NCBI GenBank assembly: GCA_003427395.1
Contig: BFEA01000070.1
Span: 1,100,248 to 1,135,829, forward strand
Direction of reading: 5' to 3'
Length of the DNA stretch: 35,582 nucleotides
Source of the DNA: Chara braunii
Taxonomy: Eukaryota; Streptophyta; Charophyceae; Charales; Characeae
Of this stretch, positions 8,632 to 20,067 are shown piece by piece; within the stretch, counting starts at the first letter, position 1; the number at the start of each line of letters is the position of its first letter. The notes below the pieces were generated by a model. The model was not told the origin of the DNA, ran no database searches, and saw only the letters and a program-made list of their open reading frames with translations. The position numbers and the translations under genes were made by a program.

Positions 8632-11600
8632 TTCTTACTTTTATCGTCCTTCGTTTTCTTCTCAACCCCCCCTCCATTTTTTTTTTTTGCACAACCGAAA
8701 AATATGGTTCAAGAACCCATCTCCAGAGGTTTCTAATCTAGATGGATCTGTTCTGTTTCCTTTGACAGAAAAAAATCGAAAAAAAAAAGGTTCAAATAAA
8801 AAGGTTTGCGCAAAACTTTCCCCCCTTTCCCCCCTCCGTCACCCCTTCTACCCCTCTCAATTTTTTTTTTTCTTTTTTATTTGCAGAAACCCCAAATTTA
8901 TAGAATTCATCAGGTTTTTAGAAGTCAAGAATTAAAAGTAACTTTAAAGCACGATGTGAGTATCGGCTAGTTATGGCTCAGTACCAGTATTTTAACCGAT
9001 GGTTTGTAAGTCCACAAGTGGAGCATATCTGCACTTTAGATTGTAAGCCAAAGTCCTTAACTTCTATTTAAACTGGTTGCTAGAAAAGGTTGTCGAGTTA
9101 AGCACTGGAAAAAAAACTTTTTATTTTTATTTTAGATAGAGTTCTAAAGAGAGATTATAATTTTTCCTTCATTGGCAGCAATAGCCTGTTTTTTTACACA
9201 ACAGAAGTGTTTGAATTTTGAACTAACAATTTTGCGGATAGAGCATATTTATATAGGTTAATATTTGATGTTTTTATGACATTATTCTCCCGGACTCCAA
9301 CCTACCCCTCCTCCACTATTTTCCTCTTTTTTTTCTTCTTCTCTTCTCTCTCTTTTTTTTTTTGTTTTTTTTTTATATAAGAGGGCGGATTCATAGATAT
9401 TCATTGACACACAATTTAGAGATAGAAAAAATAGTAACTTGTGCATTATTTACCTCAAATACAAGTCTTATAAACGCTAAGTCGAATATCAAAACGAGGT
9501 ATAAATTAAATAATTGAATGAATGACATACTTTGAAGTAATTTGCAGAAGTCACTTAAATACCTAAGGTTGGTTATATGATCTCATCATCCTTTCTATAT
9601 CTTTCGTTTTTTATTTATCTCACCCCCACCCAATTTTTTTATTTATTTTTTTACGACTCTTAAGCAAATGTATAAAATTGAGACAAAGTTTTCTGTCTGA
9701 TTTATTACAGATCACAGACCAGTTTGCAAGGCAGAAAAACATTAGTTAATTTTATACTGATTAAACATTGATAGTTGCACAAAAACGTTGAAAAAACTAA
9801 TTAAGACCAAGTAATAGAGCAAAGCATCCAGGAGTGCAAACAAAAACATTTTTTTTTCTGTTGTTTTTTATGCAACAAGAAAGGAATATGGATTTCAAAG
9901 TTATTTATTCAATTTATATCAATCCATAAATGCGCATATTCATAATTTATGCTCACATTGACGTTAGTTTATGCCTAGTGCTACCTATAGTGATTCTCAA
10001 TCCTTATAAACAACAATTTTAAAGACTCTGAGAGTGCTAACTTTAGGGCGAAGTAGGTTCTTCAAAGATCATACGCTTTGAAAAAGATGGTTTAATCCAT
10101 ATTTGATCATCGAATGTCAAATCATTGACACAACTTCAAGTAATATATAAATTTGACCACAAGGTGATTAGTTCCGAGATCTGAAAAAAATCCAGATCGA
10201 AAATTAGTTACTAGATAGATTTGAATGTGGAGTTTTAGTTTTTTTTTTTTTTAACAACAAGAAAGCAGTGAATTGCAAGTACCTGAGTTTCAAAATTTAA
10301 GGTAAATTTGAACCAGGTACTTCAATTTCTAATAGCCGAAGATATTCAAATCGGCAAATTATCGAAATTCTGCATATAAGGGCATCCAAATTTGAAAGTC
10401 CTAATCAGTTCATAAAAACAAGAAAAAGATATTCGTGACCTAGAGAACTAACTTCAAGTTCAAAAATAAAGTCTAAAAGAAAATACAATATTCGAGGCTT
10501 AAATTGAAGTTTAAATGATGGTGTTATAATCCATTATAATTAAGATGTCTGAAAAACAGCAAGAGTTTGCAAACCTTCAAGTCGGATTTTAACATACAAC
10601 CCTAGTAGAAATAATATGGTTTTATGTAGATGGTAGTTTAATAGACTAACCCACAACTCCCTTTTTTGAAATAAATTAACTTACTAAGATCAAGGCTGAT
10701 CTTATTAAACAAAACTGACTGAATATTTTTGCAAAACACAGATGAACGACAAACTTTGTTTAATTCAGTTCCATATATCGACAATACTCCGCTGTCGGAT
10801 TTCCTCCCCTCCCTTTCCTTTTTTTTTTAACGTTGGTCCTGATTTCCCCCTAAGAATAAAGGAGTCTACTACTAAGAAATCATAAAATAACGAGGTTAAC
10901 TCAAAGTGCGTGACTCCGTTTAAATTCATGGATTAAAAGGTCAGAGTTTGTCCACTTCAAGGTTAATTCTTATTGCCTCATAAATAACTCTTCGAACAAG
11001 TGAGTCCTCATCGAGACTCTTGCAAAGAAAATGAATTTGCTTGAAGCGACCAAGAAAAAAAAAATTAAACTTGCAATTACCAGCAAGATATAAAAAAAAA
11101 AAAAAAACATTAGATTCATTGTCCGTCCACCCCCTCCCCCCCTTCATTTTCTAGTAGTTTGGCGTCAGACGCATCATATACGATTGAAGGCATAATTTAT
11201 TAATTTCATTTATGAAATGCAAGCAAGAGATGTGACTCGATTCGCCCTATAAAACAAGAACTTTTACAAAGAGATGCTTATTGAAAATAAAGTGGTTAGA
11301 TAGCAAATACTGTTTTCGTGTCAATGTAGATTACACTTACTAATCTTGTTAGACATCCACGCCGATTAAACATACATGATCAGTGTTGGTCGCACCGATC
11401 CTGACCAATTCGGTCGAGGATTCATGGTTTAAACTCAACGCAATAAGTCGAGCAATTATGAAACCTTCAAATGATTCTTACTCTTATGAAGGATAGATCG
11501 AAAAACCTTTTTGCAACCCGATCGATGCGTAGTTCTTAATCCTTGCGACGACTAAGGCGGAAACTTAATGTCGCGTTTCTAGATCGGAGATCTTCGTAAT

Positions 11601-11659
11601 CAGGAGTAGCCAGACTCATCTGGAAGCATGAGTACTTGACTCGATGAGTGGAGAGCTAC
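8632..11659. other. About 3 kb, AT-rich, no gene or recognised element
   Basis: Long A and T runs (for example 8875, 9350-9375, 10235-10250, 11090-11107) dominate, every frame is short, and no motifs, terminal repeats or RNA genes were recognised. The last few hundred bases (11340-11650) are less AT-rich but also unassigned. Confidence 0.55.
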
Positions 11660-13358
11660 GAAGTTCCCCACACCGCGGCCCAGACATGCTGATCATAGGT
11701 TATCCCTCTCCTTCTTCTTCTTATTTTTGTATAATTTTCGACATTGCGCACATGCACCATTTTGCTATAAATTATGCTTGGGTGACGTTATCACTCTCTA
11801 ATCTAAACTTTGGAGTTAAAGCGGTCGTGAGGATCGACTAACAATGTGCATGCAAGAGGTGAGTGTGGAATCAGGCAATCCGACGAGATGGTGGTAATTA
11901 TGCAGGGTCAATGTGTGTCCGCAATGGACTGCGGGGCACGAGCGAACCTGGGGTGCATAATCAGACCAAACGGGGTGACGATTCTGGTTCGTTGGTGGGT
12001 GTGAGGCGATGAACTACCTTCACCGAGTAAGGAGTTGGGCATTGATGAGAGTGGGCGCTTGTCAGGGGACCGGGTGGTGTTGTGTGTTCCTTCCTTTCTT
12101 GTCTTCTAACTTTTGTAAAGTGGAACTTCAACTTTTTTCCTTTCCAATTTTGTCTGAGCAAGGCGGACTTCCTTCCCATCTTCTTTTCATTCATCAATTT
12201 TGTCGAATTAATGGCTGGTAACCGCTGGTTGTTGCTCGATGACCTCTTTTGAATGACTGCATGCATGGACCCTTCTTGTTTGATTATGTAAAATGCAATG
12301 ATGTACGTGTATGCATGATCTGCAAATAGGAAACTATTGTAACTGAATGATTTGATTTTCTGATCTGTTCACCGGTCGTTAATCCTACTTGCGGTGGATG
12401 CACTACGAATTAACGAGTCATCCTTCAGGATCTGCTGGCCACGTAGATGTTCGTACGAAGGAGCGAACTCGCCATATCTGTCTCTTTCCCCTCATTGTAA
12501 TTCAAGAACCATTGGTGCACAATAGAGGACGAACAAACAACTGACTCCGGGTTGATGGTGCGGTGTTCTAAGGGATATGGGAAGATTACTACTGTGCCGT
12601 GGAATCCACGCATCGGCTCACCGAGCGTGACTATCTGAGATTCAAGACAAAGGAATACTTTCTCCCTCACTTTCAGGCCAACCTTCCTGGAGTCCCCCTT
12701 CAAACCAAAGAGGAGCATCTATGCGAATGGGATATTCAACTAGTTTTGGATCAAGGCCGTCGGCTCACACAGTACCCCGACAACCAAAGATTACAAGTGT
12801 TCACTAAGTCAGGGTTTGTCGCCATTGAAACCGAGTTCCCCCTCACTACCTCTTTCTCCTATTTAACAATCTAACTGGCATCCCCTAGCGAGCGCTTGCC
12901 CCTTATTGTCTGCCTACCCTGTGTTCTGAGTGCATACGGGACTACGCCTACCGAGCACGAGGGTTCGTATGACGACATCGTAGTGAAACCGAGCTCCACG
13001 CAAAGAACCTTCAATTAAGGCACACATCCTCATACTCGGCACTCCACAATTCCGCAGGTGCCATATATCAGAACAGCAATACACCCACCGTGTTCCTCAC
13101 GTGCACCGTGTGCGGGCCCAGCACCAGCGTCGACGCCGATGAAACCTCGTGCAGGACTCCGTGGACCCTATTGTGCCCTGCCACCACAACCTAACTCTTC
13201 TGAATCAATTGTGTTTCTGTCCTTGGAACTTCCACACAGGAGATCTCGATTCTGATTTGAGACTCCACCCCCAGTTTCCTAAAATCCTTGGCACACCCCC
13301 TTTGGCGCGCTTTCGGGCCTACTCCCACTCCAATCAGGAAGTCTCGTCGGGTGTGAGG
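11660..13358 (+). repeat. 5' LTR of the Gag-only element
   Basis: Aligns along its length with 15789-17466; a well-kept block is at about 12068-12215 against 16198-16338. Its end is placed just before the primer-binding-like TGGTATCGTAGCC. The start is accurate to perhaps 20 bp. Conserved antisense open frames in both LTRs simply reflect LTR identity. Confidence 0.72.
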
Positions 13359-13359
13359 T

Positions 13360-13372
13360 TGGTATCGTAGCC
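13360..13372 (+). promoter_or_regulatory. Primer binding site (initiator tRNA-Met-like)
   Basis: TGGTATCGTAGCC immediately follows the 5' LTR and resembles the plant retroelement site TGGTATCAGAGCC, complementary to the 3' end of initiator tRNA-Met. The match is imperfect. Confidence 0.6.
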
Positions 13373-13384
13373 GACACGTGTCGG
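13371..13384. repeat. 14-bp perfect palindrome at the primer binding site
   Basis: CCGACACGTGTCGG is self-complementary and holds a CACGTG core. Placed at the start of the leader, it could form an RNA kissing or dimer-linkage hairpin, as in retroviral leaders; this is inference. Confidence 0.7.
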
Positions 13385-13520
13385 TTATGAGGATAGACGA
13401 GTGTTCGGCTCCCCAATCAATTGACCTAGCGAGTCCAAGTCGTAAGCGGCCTAAAGAAAGCACCGTGCAGGGGCGCAAACCCATTGTCACTCGAAGTAAG
13501 TCAGTCGGAAGGTTGCGGAG

Positions 13521-15403
13521 ATGAACGCCAATCAAGGGGCTAACGCTAACGCTAACCAAAACCCGACAAGGAATGCGCCTCCTACTGTACCACAAGCTCT
13601 TGCTTAGTCTCTCGTCCGAGCCCAAGCCGCTGTAGATATCTATCTGTACTACCCTGCCCAGCACTTGATAAGGGTCTGGTTGGCGACCCTCCAAGCACAA
13701 CAATATACTGACAGTGAAGCTAAAATTAACATCCCGGTTCAGCTGGGGAGGCAAGCTCACCATTGCCTACCCTTTGGGGGACCTCCCAACCTTTGAGAAA
13801 AACTTCCTTAACTTGTTTGATTACATTCATACGGAGAAGGTGGTCTTTATGACGAGGACCGGGTTCAAAAGCCTCACGAATCAGTTACAGTCAACTTAAA
13901 TCACAACCTCTTCTATCGGCTGTTGCTGACGTCTGAGAGAGACAAGAAGGTAGGTCGTGATCTGTTTATTGATGGGCTCAAAAGTACGACAATAAGGTAT
14001 GAATTGCTCAAACAATATTCCCCTATTACCCACACCTTGCAGCAAATCATGGACGTGCGGAAGAAATGGAAAGAAAGTTGTTGATCGATTTCTAGATAAC
14101 GAGGATCACGACAAAAAAGGCAGATACCGCAGACTTGGCTAGGGAAAAAGTCGAGTTGATCGCCCTGCAGATTAGATATTAGAGTATGGGATTCGCAGCG
14201 GGACCCATTACATATGTAGAGCTGGTGGCGGTCGGACCAAGGAAGCCTGACCAGAACATTCCTGTGGCTGCCCCTCTTCCTACACTTTCCCCACCCGAGA
14301 AAAAGGCCAACGAGCCCGCTGCTATGATGGAACTTGCAAAAACAATGATGACCTTTATGCAAGAAATGGCCTAACAACAGCAGAAAAGTCTGAAGAAGCA
14401 GCGGGAACACAACATCTCACTCGGGAACATTGTTTGCGCAGCTCACAACGGGAGCAGTGGCTGCCACCGCTGCTCGAGTCGACGGATGCTTTATTCGTCA
14501 CCAACCAGGGCATATAGCAAGGGACTATCCCAATGACCGCCCCATGGCCGGGTCGGGTCTGCCCCTCTGGCCGCTGCACCCACTGCAAATGGGCCAAGAT
14601 GAGTGGGAACAGTGGTAGAAGATTCAAAGGGGATAACGACTACCATCGGCCCATCGCCACCACCGACGAAGTCGCAAAGCTTATTCCTTTCGAACAGTAT
14701 GTGACTTTGGGGTACCCGAGATTGGGATTAATAGGAGTTATACAACCGATTGCGCCAAATAGTGAGATTTCGGAATGGAGGCCCACGTCTATTGAAATGG
14801 AATTTGAAGGGCTTGCCTTTGTTACAGGTCCGGGGAAATTGACGTACTCGAGATAATTTGGGCGCTTGACCATCGTATCCCGTTACCTGTTTGACACCTC
14901 TTATTCATCTTGAAATAAGCTAATGATTGTATGTTACGACACTGTAAAGCCAACGGTTTATCCTGGCAAACTTGGCCGCCTTAAAGGGGAAGGCCCCAAT
15001 CAAAAAATTAATGAAGCCAAAATAAGAGGCCAGGTGATGCTCCCCACCAATAGATGGAGTCTCTCCCCGGGTGGCAGTGTTGTCTGCTGTTATCAGCAAC
15101 ACTATCACTGGCAGGGGAGGTTACCTACCCCCATCGCATTCCAGGCTCAATTAGATTTCGAACGCAGGGCGGTGATTCTGCAAAATACCGGGGGGAAACC
15201 ATACAGTGTCCCCCTATGGCTTACACTCAGTACCGAGCAAGCCCCGAGACGCCCTTCTTGCCACCGTCGAGTGTATCTTATCAATCCTACCCGTTGCAGA
15301 CTCAGAGGGTTCGTCGGATGACTCAGGCCTGGAAGGGGGGAGTGACGACAAATTCGATACCTACTCCACACTGACTCGGAAAGCGCGGAGGACCCCAAGG
15401 TAA
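13521..15403 (+). pseudogene. Decayed Gag of the LTR element
   Basis: A plausible start ATG at 13521 begins MNANQGANANANQNPT, then a stop at 13605-13607. Gag-like text continues across frames: SLVRAQAAVDIYLYYPAQHL, FEKNFLNLFDYIHTEK (about 13790-13840), VNLNHNLFYRLLLTSERDKK and QIMDVRKKWKE (to about 14075). A zinc-knuckle relic at about 14487-14528 reads C-F-I-R-H-Q-P-G-H-I-A-R-D-Y: CX2CX4HX4C spacing is intact but the second and fourth Cys are now Arg and Tyr. An acidic segment SEGSSDDSGLEGGSDD lies near 15310-15345. At least four frame changes are needed, so it is dead. Gag would package the element's RNA; no polymerase follows. Confidence 0.62.
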
Positions 15404-15788
15404 CGCGAGCCATTGAGAAAAACAGACACATAGGTACAGAGATACCTTGTTCGACAGATGACGACCTAGACCTCTGTGGTCACAACCAACGGTCCGAATT
15501 GGGAGAGAATTCAATATGCATGCACAATGATCCTGGGAGAACCACTCATGCAGGTTTCGAGCCTGCCAGATTCTTTGGAACCCCGCCGAACCCTATATGA
15601 TGTCATTACTCCATTACTACCTCGATATCTGGACAAGAAATCCTTTTGCGATGTCACTGAGTTGCCCCCCCCATCGTTACTCACAGCCAGCAAGGAAACG
15701 CGGATGATTCACCGAGGCGCCGAAGCTGAGGCTTCGGAACCCCTAGGCCAACCAACACAACCCCTTTCGACCTGGGAACCAAGATAGC
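15404..15788. other. 3' part of the internal region, no recognised product
   Basis: Between the last Gag-like segment and the 3' LTR. A 103-codon open frame (15476-15787) shows no motif. No clear polypurine tract was found directly before 15789. Confidence 0.4.
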
Positions 15789-17466
15789 CAAGTCCCCCAC
15801 GCCACATCCCAGACGTGCTAATCATAGGAAATCCCTTTCCTTCTCTTTCTTGTTTTTGTGTAACCGGACATTGCGCAAATGCACCGTTTTGCTAGAAATT
15901 ATGCAAGTGCGACATAATCACTTTCTAATCTAGACTTTGAAGTTAGCGCAGTCAAGAGGATCGGCTAACGAGTGAGAGGTGAAAGCGGAATCGGGAGATC
16001 CAACGAGCCGGTGGTGATTGTGCGGGGTTGACGTGTGGCTGCGACGGACTGAGGGGCACAAGCGAACCTGGCTTGCGTAATCAGACCAAGAAGGGTGATG
16101 ATTCCGGTTCGTTGGTGGGTGCGAGGCGACGGACTACCTGTGTCGAGTAAGGAGTTGGACATAGATGAGAGTGAGGGCGTGTGAGGAGACTGGGTGGTGT
16201 TGTGTGTTCCTTCCTTTCTTTTCTTCTAACTTTTGTAAAGTGTAACTTCAACTTTCTTCCTTTACAGTTTTGTCTAAGCAAGGCGGACCTCCTTCCCGTC
16301 TTTTGTCCATTCCTCAATTTTGTCGAATTAATGGCTGGTTGTTGCTCGATGGCCTCTTTTGAATGACTGCATGCATGGACCCTTCTTGTTTGATTAATCT
16401 ATGTAAAATGCAATGACCTATGTGTATGCATGATCTGCATATAAGAAACTGCTGTGACTGAATGATGTGATTCCCTGATCTGTTCGCTGGTCGTTAATCC
16501 CGCGTACGGGTGGATGCGTTACGAGCCATCTTTCGGGATTTGCTGGCCACACATGCGTTCGTACGAAGAAGCGAACTCGCCGTATCTATCTCTCTCCCCT
16601 CCTTATTGCAACTTGAGAAACATTGGTACATGATAGAGGACAGACAAATGACTAACTCCGGGTTGATGGCATGGTGTTTCGAGGGATATGGGAGGAATAT
16701 GGCTCTGCCATGGAATCCAGATCTCCATAGCGGTTCACTGGGCGTGACTATATGAGATTCTAGACGGAGGAATACTCTCCCTCACTTTTGAGCCAACCTT
16801 CCTGGATTCTCCCTTCAAACCAGAGAGGAACGTCTATGCGAAAGGAATATTCAACGAGCCCTGGATCGGAGCCCCCGATCCACGTAGTACCCCAACAATT
16901 GGAGATTGCAAGTGTTCACTAAGTCAGGGTTTGTCGCCATTGAAACGGAGTTTACCCCTTACTATCGGTAGTACCTCCTCCTCCCGTTTAACAATCTAAC
17001 TGTCATCCCCTGGCAAGCGCTTGCCCCTTATTGGCTGCCTACCCTGTCTTCTTAGTGTATACAGGACTACGCCTACCGAGCACAATGGTTCATCCTACGA
17101 CATCGTAGTGAAACTTAGCTACTCGTAAAGAGCCTTCAATTAAGGCCCTCATCCTCATACTCGGAGCTTTGTGAGTCCCCCAGGCGCCACATGTCGGAAC
17201 ATCGGGACACCCATCGTGTTCCTCACGTGCACCGTATCCGGGCCCGGCGGCAGCGTCGGCATCAACCAAACCCCGCGCAGGACTCCGTGGACCCTACTGT
17301 GCCCTGAGACAAGAACCTAACTCTTTCTGTCTTTCGATACGGGAGATCTTGGTTCCGATCTGAGACTCCACCCCCACTTTCCTAAAATCCTTTGCACACC
17401 CCCTTTGCGACACTTCCAGGCCTACTCCCACTCCGATCAGGAAGTCACATCGGATGTGAGGTTGGT
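15789..17466 (+). repeat. 3' LTR of the Gag-only element
   Basis: Collinear with 11660-13358 including the terminal block ending GTGAGGTTGGT. Similarity stops at about 17466. No matching target duplication was identified next to either LTR. Confidence 0.72.
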
Positions 17467-17646
17467 GTCACAACTCCTTTTGGACCACACTACTTAAAAT
17501 CTGGCCTGGACTCCCCCTAAGAGACAAGGCGGCTCACTTAAGGTGTGAGGAGGTTATGAGGCAGCCCCTGTTTGGTAATAGGTGGATCATAGATGAGCAT
17601 AGCAGAATTTTTCGCAGTGTAGACCACCGGCGGAAAGGATGGGTTC

Positions 17647-17780
17647 AACCACCAGTACTTCCTAAAGTCGTGCCTGTTAACGCGCCACAATTTTAGGAAA
17701 CGTACGGGCCACTGCAGGAGCGCCCAAATTCATCCAACTAGAAACGTTTCTACTCATAGCTGGGCCAAGTACTGGTGGTT
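17647..17780. repeat. Foldback with 14-bp perfect inverted ends
   Basis: AACCACCAGTACTT (17647-17660) is the exact reverse complement of AAGTACTGGTGGTT (17767-17780), enclosing about 106 bp. It is MITE-like in shape, but no target duplication or family likeness is seen. Confidence 0.5.
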
Positions 17781-17864
17781 TAAGCATGGTATCATGAGGG
17801 TGGGGGACAGTTGAGACCCGCAGTGATGGGACTGGATCCCCCTGTAATGGATACGAATAGAGCG

Positions 17865-18440
17865 GGTAGGGGCGGATTTGAGGGCTTGCTCTACTCTGGG
17901 GGTGGGTGAGGGCTACACAAGGTGGGCGGTGTATATCCTTGAAAGTGTAGGGGCGGATTTGAGTGCTTGCTCTACTCTCGGGACAGGGTCGATCTTTCAG
18001 AGCCAGATCAAGCCTGGAGGGGGCAGATGGAGACAAGGCGGGCTGTTTTAGCGGGGGGTGTAAGTAACGTGGGTTGTTCTTGTTGGAGAGGGGCGGGATG
18101 AAGGGAGTGGGTTAACTCCTGCTCTGTTGGAGCAAGCTTTAGGTGGGAACTGTATGTCCTTGAGGGATTGGGGGTGGGTTTTGGGGGTCTGTTTGAACTG
18201 GGGCCAATGAGGAGAAAAGGGACTCCTTTGGGCGGGGCAGTGTACGGACAGGGGGGCATTTTCCTCTTGGGGAGGGGGTTGATCTTCAGCGGCTTTACTG
18301 TGAGCATTTTATCATGCTTTTCTGAATTAGTTTGTTACATGCCGTAGTTGGGGTGGGGGGAACCTATCCTGCACATCTTGGAGGGGAGTGCTAGCTTATG
18401 GGGGGTAAGGGCAGAGTTGAGGGTCGCTCTATTCTGGGGC
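17865..18440. repeat. Three dispersed copies of a repeat of about 36 bp
   Basis: Copies at 17865-17900, 17945-17982 and 18404-18440 share TAGGGGCGGATTTGAG and GCTTGCTCTACTCT; the third is diverged. Confidence 0.7.
18164..18187 (+). other. G-quadruplex-forming motif
   Basis: GGG-ATT-GGGGG-T-GGG-TTTT-GGGGG fits four G-runs with short loops. It lies in the G-rich block. Confidence 0.6.
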
Positions 18441-19090
18441 TGGGGTTAGTTTGTCTGAACCAACGCTCGGCGGAGGCAAATAGCGGCAAGAGGTCCATCT
18501 GCTTCAAGGGTGGGGGAGGTTGGCTTCCCCCCCTATTCCTTCTTTGCCTCGGAGGGAGTGGTTGATGGTTGCGTAGCTCCAGCCTGTGCACTTTTTTAAT
18601 TTCCAAGTGTTTGTTTGATTTGATCTATAGGGTGCAAATCCCCCCAATCGGAGGCTAGGGTTTGGTTATCGCCCTAGCTTACCTCTTCCTGTTGGGGGCC
18701 AAGAGGTGTAGGCGAGTGCCATTTGAACGTGCACCGATCGATCTGGATTGGGAAGATCCTGGCTTTTCCTTGCCTTTGCTAAGTGGAACAGTTGGTTGTT
18801 GGTGAGGGTATCTCACGTCCTGAGAGTGCTGTTGTGCCATCCGGATAGTTGGAGGCAAGCAGCTCACGAGATGGTGGCTCGTGAAGGCCAAGTCTTGCCG
18901 AGGAGGGGGACCGGGGTTGGGCGGAGGCTTAGTTGAGGTGGGGGATTCGGCTTCTCTGATCACAACAGGCAGTTCTATTCCCCTATCTCAAGAAAAAAAG
19001 ATAAAAAGTTTCTCCGAGGTGTTTGTTGATGTTCTTTAGATCCATCAATTTGTAAGATCTCTAGAAGTAGCAGGAGATGGTTCAGAATTC

Positions 19091-19215
19091 CTCAGCCGAA
19101 GCCAGGTAATGGGCCTGGTAACCAGCTGATTTTTCCAATTGTTCAGTGTTCATAAGGGGCGCTGGCCCGGTTCCCAGCTCATGAAGCTCCCCACAAATAG
19201 ATTGGAGCAATGTCA
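19091..19215 (+). mobile_element. SINE-like element, copy C
   Basis: Shares the head CAGCCGAAGCCAGGTAATG and the core GCGCTGGCCCGGTTCCCAGC, CCCACAAATAGATTGGAG with copy A. The tail is short and A-rich. Target duplication not clear. Confidence 0.7.
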
Positions 19216-19690
19216 ATTAAGAAACAGAAAAAGAAGTCAGGGGAAGACTGGGTTGTGTTCAACTTTTGACGAACAGACAAACATAGATCAGAAGGGGCGT
19301 CGCACACCACTCTCGAAAGAATGAACTTCCTGCTAGAACATGGCCAGATGCACCCGCCACATTTTTATCTTTTCCACATTTCGAGAGTGGCGTGGGGAGT
19401 CCCAAGATCAGCTCCCATAAGGGTGGTGAGAGCTCAAGAGGGAAGTGGGGTGAATGAAAGGGGAAGTTACAAAGCACTTCCTTGGACATTTTCAAAGACT
19501 TCATCACCCCCTGTCAGAAAGGAGTGTTGGCGGGCTAAGGGCCAGGTGCATGACCTGTACTGACCCTTCAGAAGTACAGGTGCATTGCTAAGGGTGGTAG
19601 TGAAATGTTAAAAGTCTGACAGCAACACCCTCCCCCAACACACACACAAAGGAGAACAGAAATAGCCCACTCAAGCCCTACGATCACATT
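19216..19690. other. No gene seen
   Basis: Short overlapping frames on both strands only. A CA-rich patch lies at about 19636-19648. Confidence 0.5.
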
Positions 19691-19694
19691 CTAC

Positions 19695-19802
19695 CCCTGT
19701 CAGAATCCACGTGCACATCTCCACAATATTCGAACCCACGTGCAGATCATGTGCAGATGATTTGCTGTGGGTATCTGCACAGCCAGGTATATTCTGACAG
19801 GG
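19695..19802. repeat. 108-bp foldback with 12-bp perfect inverted ends
   Basis: CCCTGTCAGAAT (19695-19706) pairs exactly with ATTCTGACAGGG (19791-19802). Inside, GTGCAGAT and ATCTGCAC form a second inverted pair, and GTGCAGAT is directly repeated. It could be a small MITE. CA-rich tracts lie on both sides (about 19629 and 19848). Confidence 0.5.
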
Positions 19803-20067
19803 CGAGATTCCGAATCTAGAAACCACGTGGCCTATGCCTCGGCTTCTTCCCCCAACACACACACACACACCCAGAGACCCAAGAACCAGATTGGACACCT
19901 CACCGATTGACTGTCATATGAGAAAAAAGGTTTCTGATGTATTATTGTTTGCCACCTGGGGATGGGCCTAGTCTGTGTTTCAGCCCAGTGACCTTTCTGC
20001 AAAAGCAACCCTCAGATTTCCAACTGAATGCGGGCAGCTCTCAACCAAATGTATCAAGCTCGTCAAT

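Larger units (their letters stand above)
11660..17466 (+). mobile_element. Non-autonomous LTR retrotransposon carrying only a decayed Gag
   Basis: Two directly repeated regions of about 1.7 kb (from 11660 and 15789) bracket 2.4 kb that includes a primer-binding-like site and Gag fragments with a zinc-knuckle relic. No protease, RT, RNase H or integrase is recognisable. This is the layout of Gag-only LTR elements (TR-GAG type) or of LARDs. Such elements depend on the enzymes of a partner element. The LTRs differ visibly (roughly 80-90% identity by eye, with indels), so the insertion is old. The outer termini are set by where similarity starts, not by TG/CA ends or a target duplication. Confidence 0.72.
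17781..18963 (-). other. G-rich plus strand; proline-rich open frames on minus, coding status unclear
   Basis: The minus strand has successive open frames (17677-18036, 18008-18307, 18391-18606, 18679-18963) in different frames, all Pro/Ser/Arg-rich. A motif SRAS.QIRPY occurs twice, encoded by units at 17867 and 17948 (81 bp, 27 codons apart), with a diverged third DNA unit at 18406. Long open frames are expected from strand-skewed G-rich DNA, so this may not be a gene. It could be the remains of a proline-rich repeat protein. I do not assign a function. Confidence 0.3.

Noticed and set aside
13191-13763. 190-codon minus-strand frame
   Set aside because: It runs across the LTR end, primer binding site and Gag start in antisense and has no motif.
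15037-15056. GCTCCCCACCAATAGATGGAG as another SINE-like core
   Set aside because: Only about 20 bases resemble the core, with indels and no tail or further similarity.
15330-15343. GGAAGGGGGGAG followed by TG as a polypurine tract and 3' LTR start
   Set aside because: The region after it does not match sequence upstream of 11660, and the same bases read as an acidic coding segment (SGLEGGSDD).
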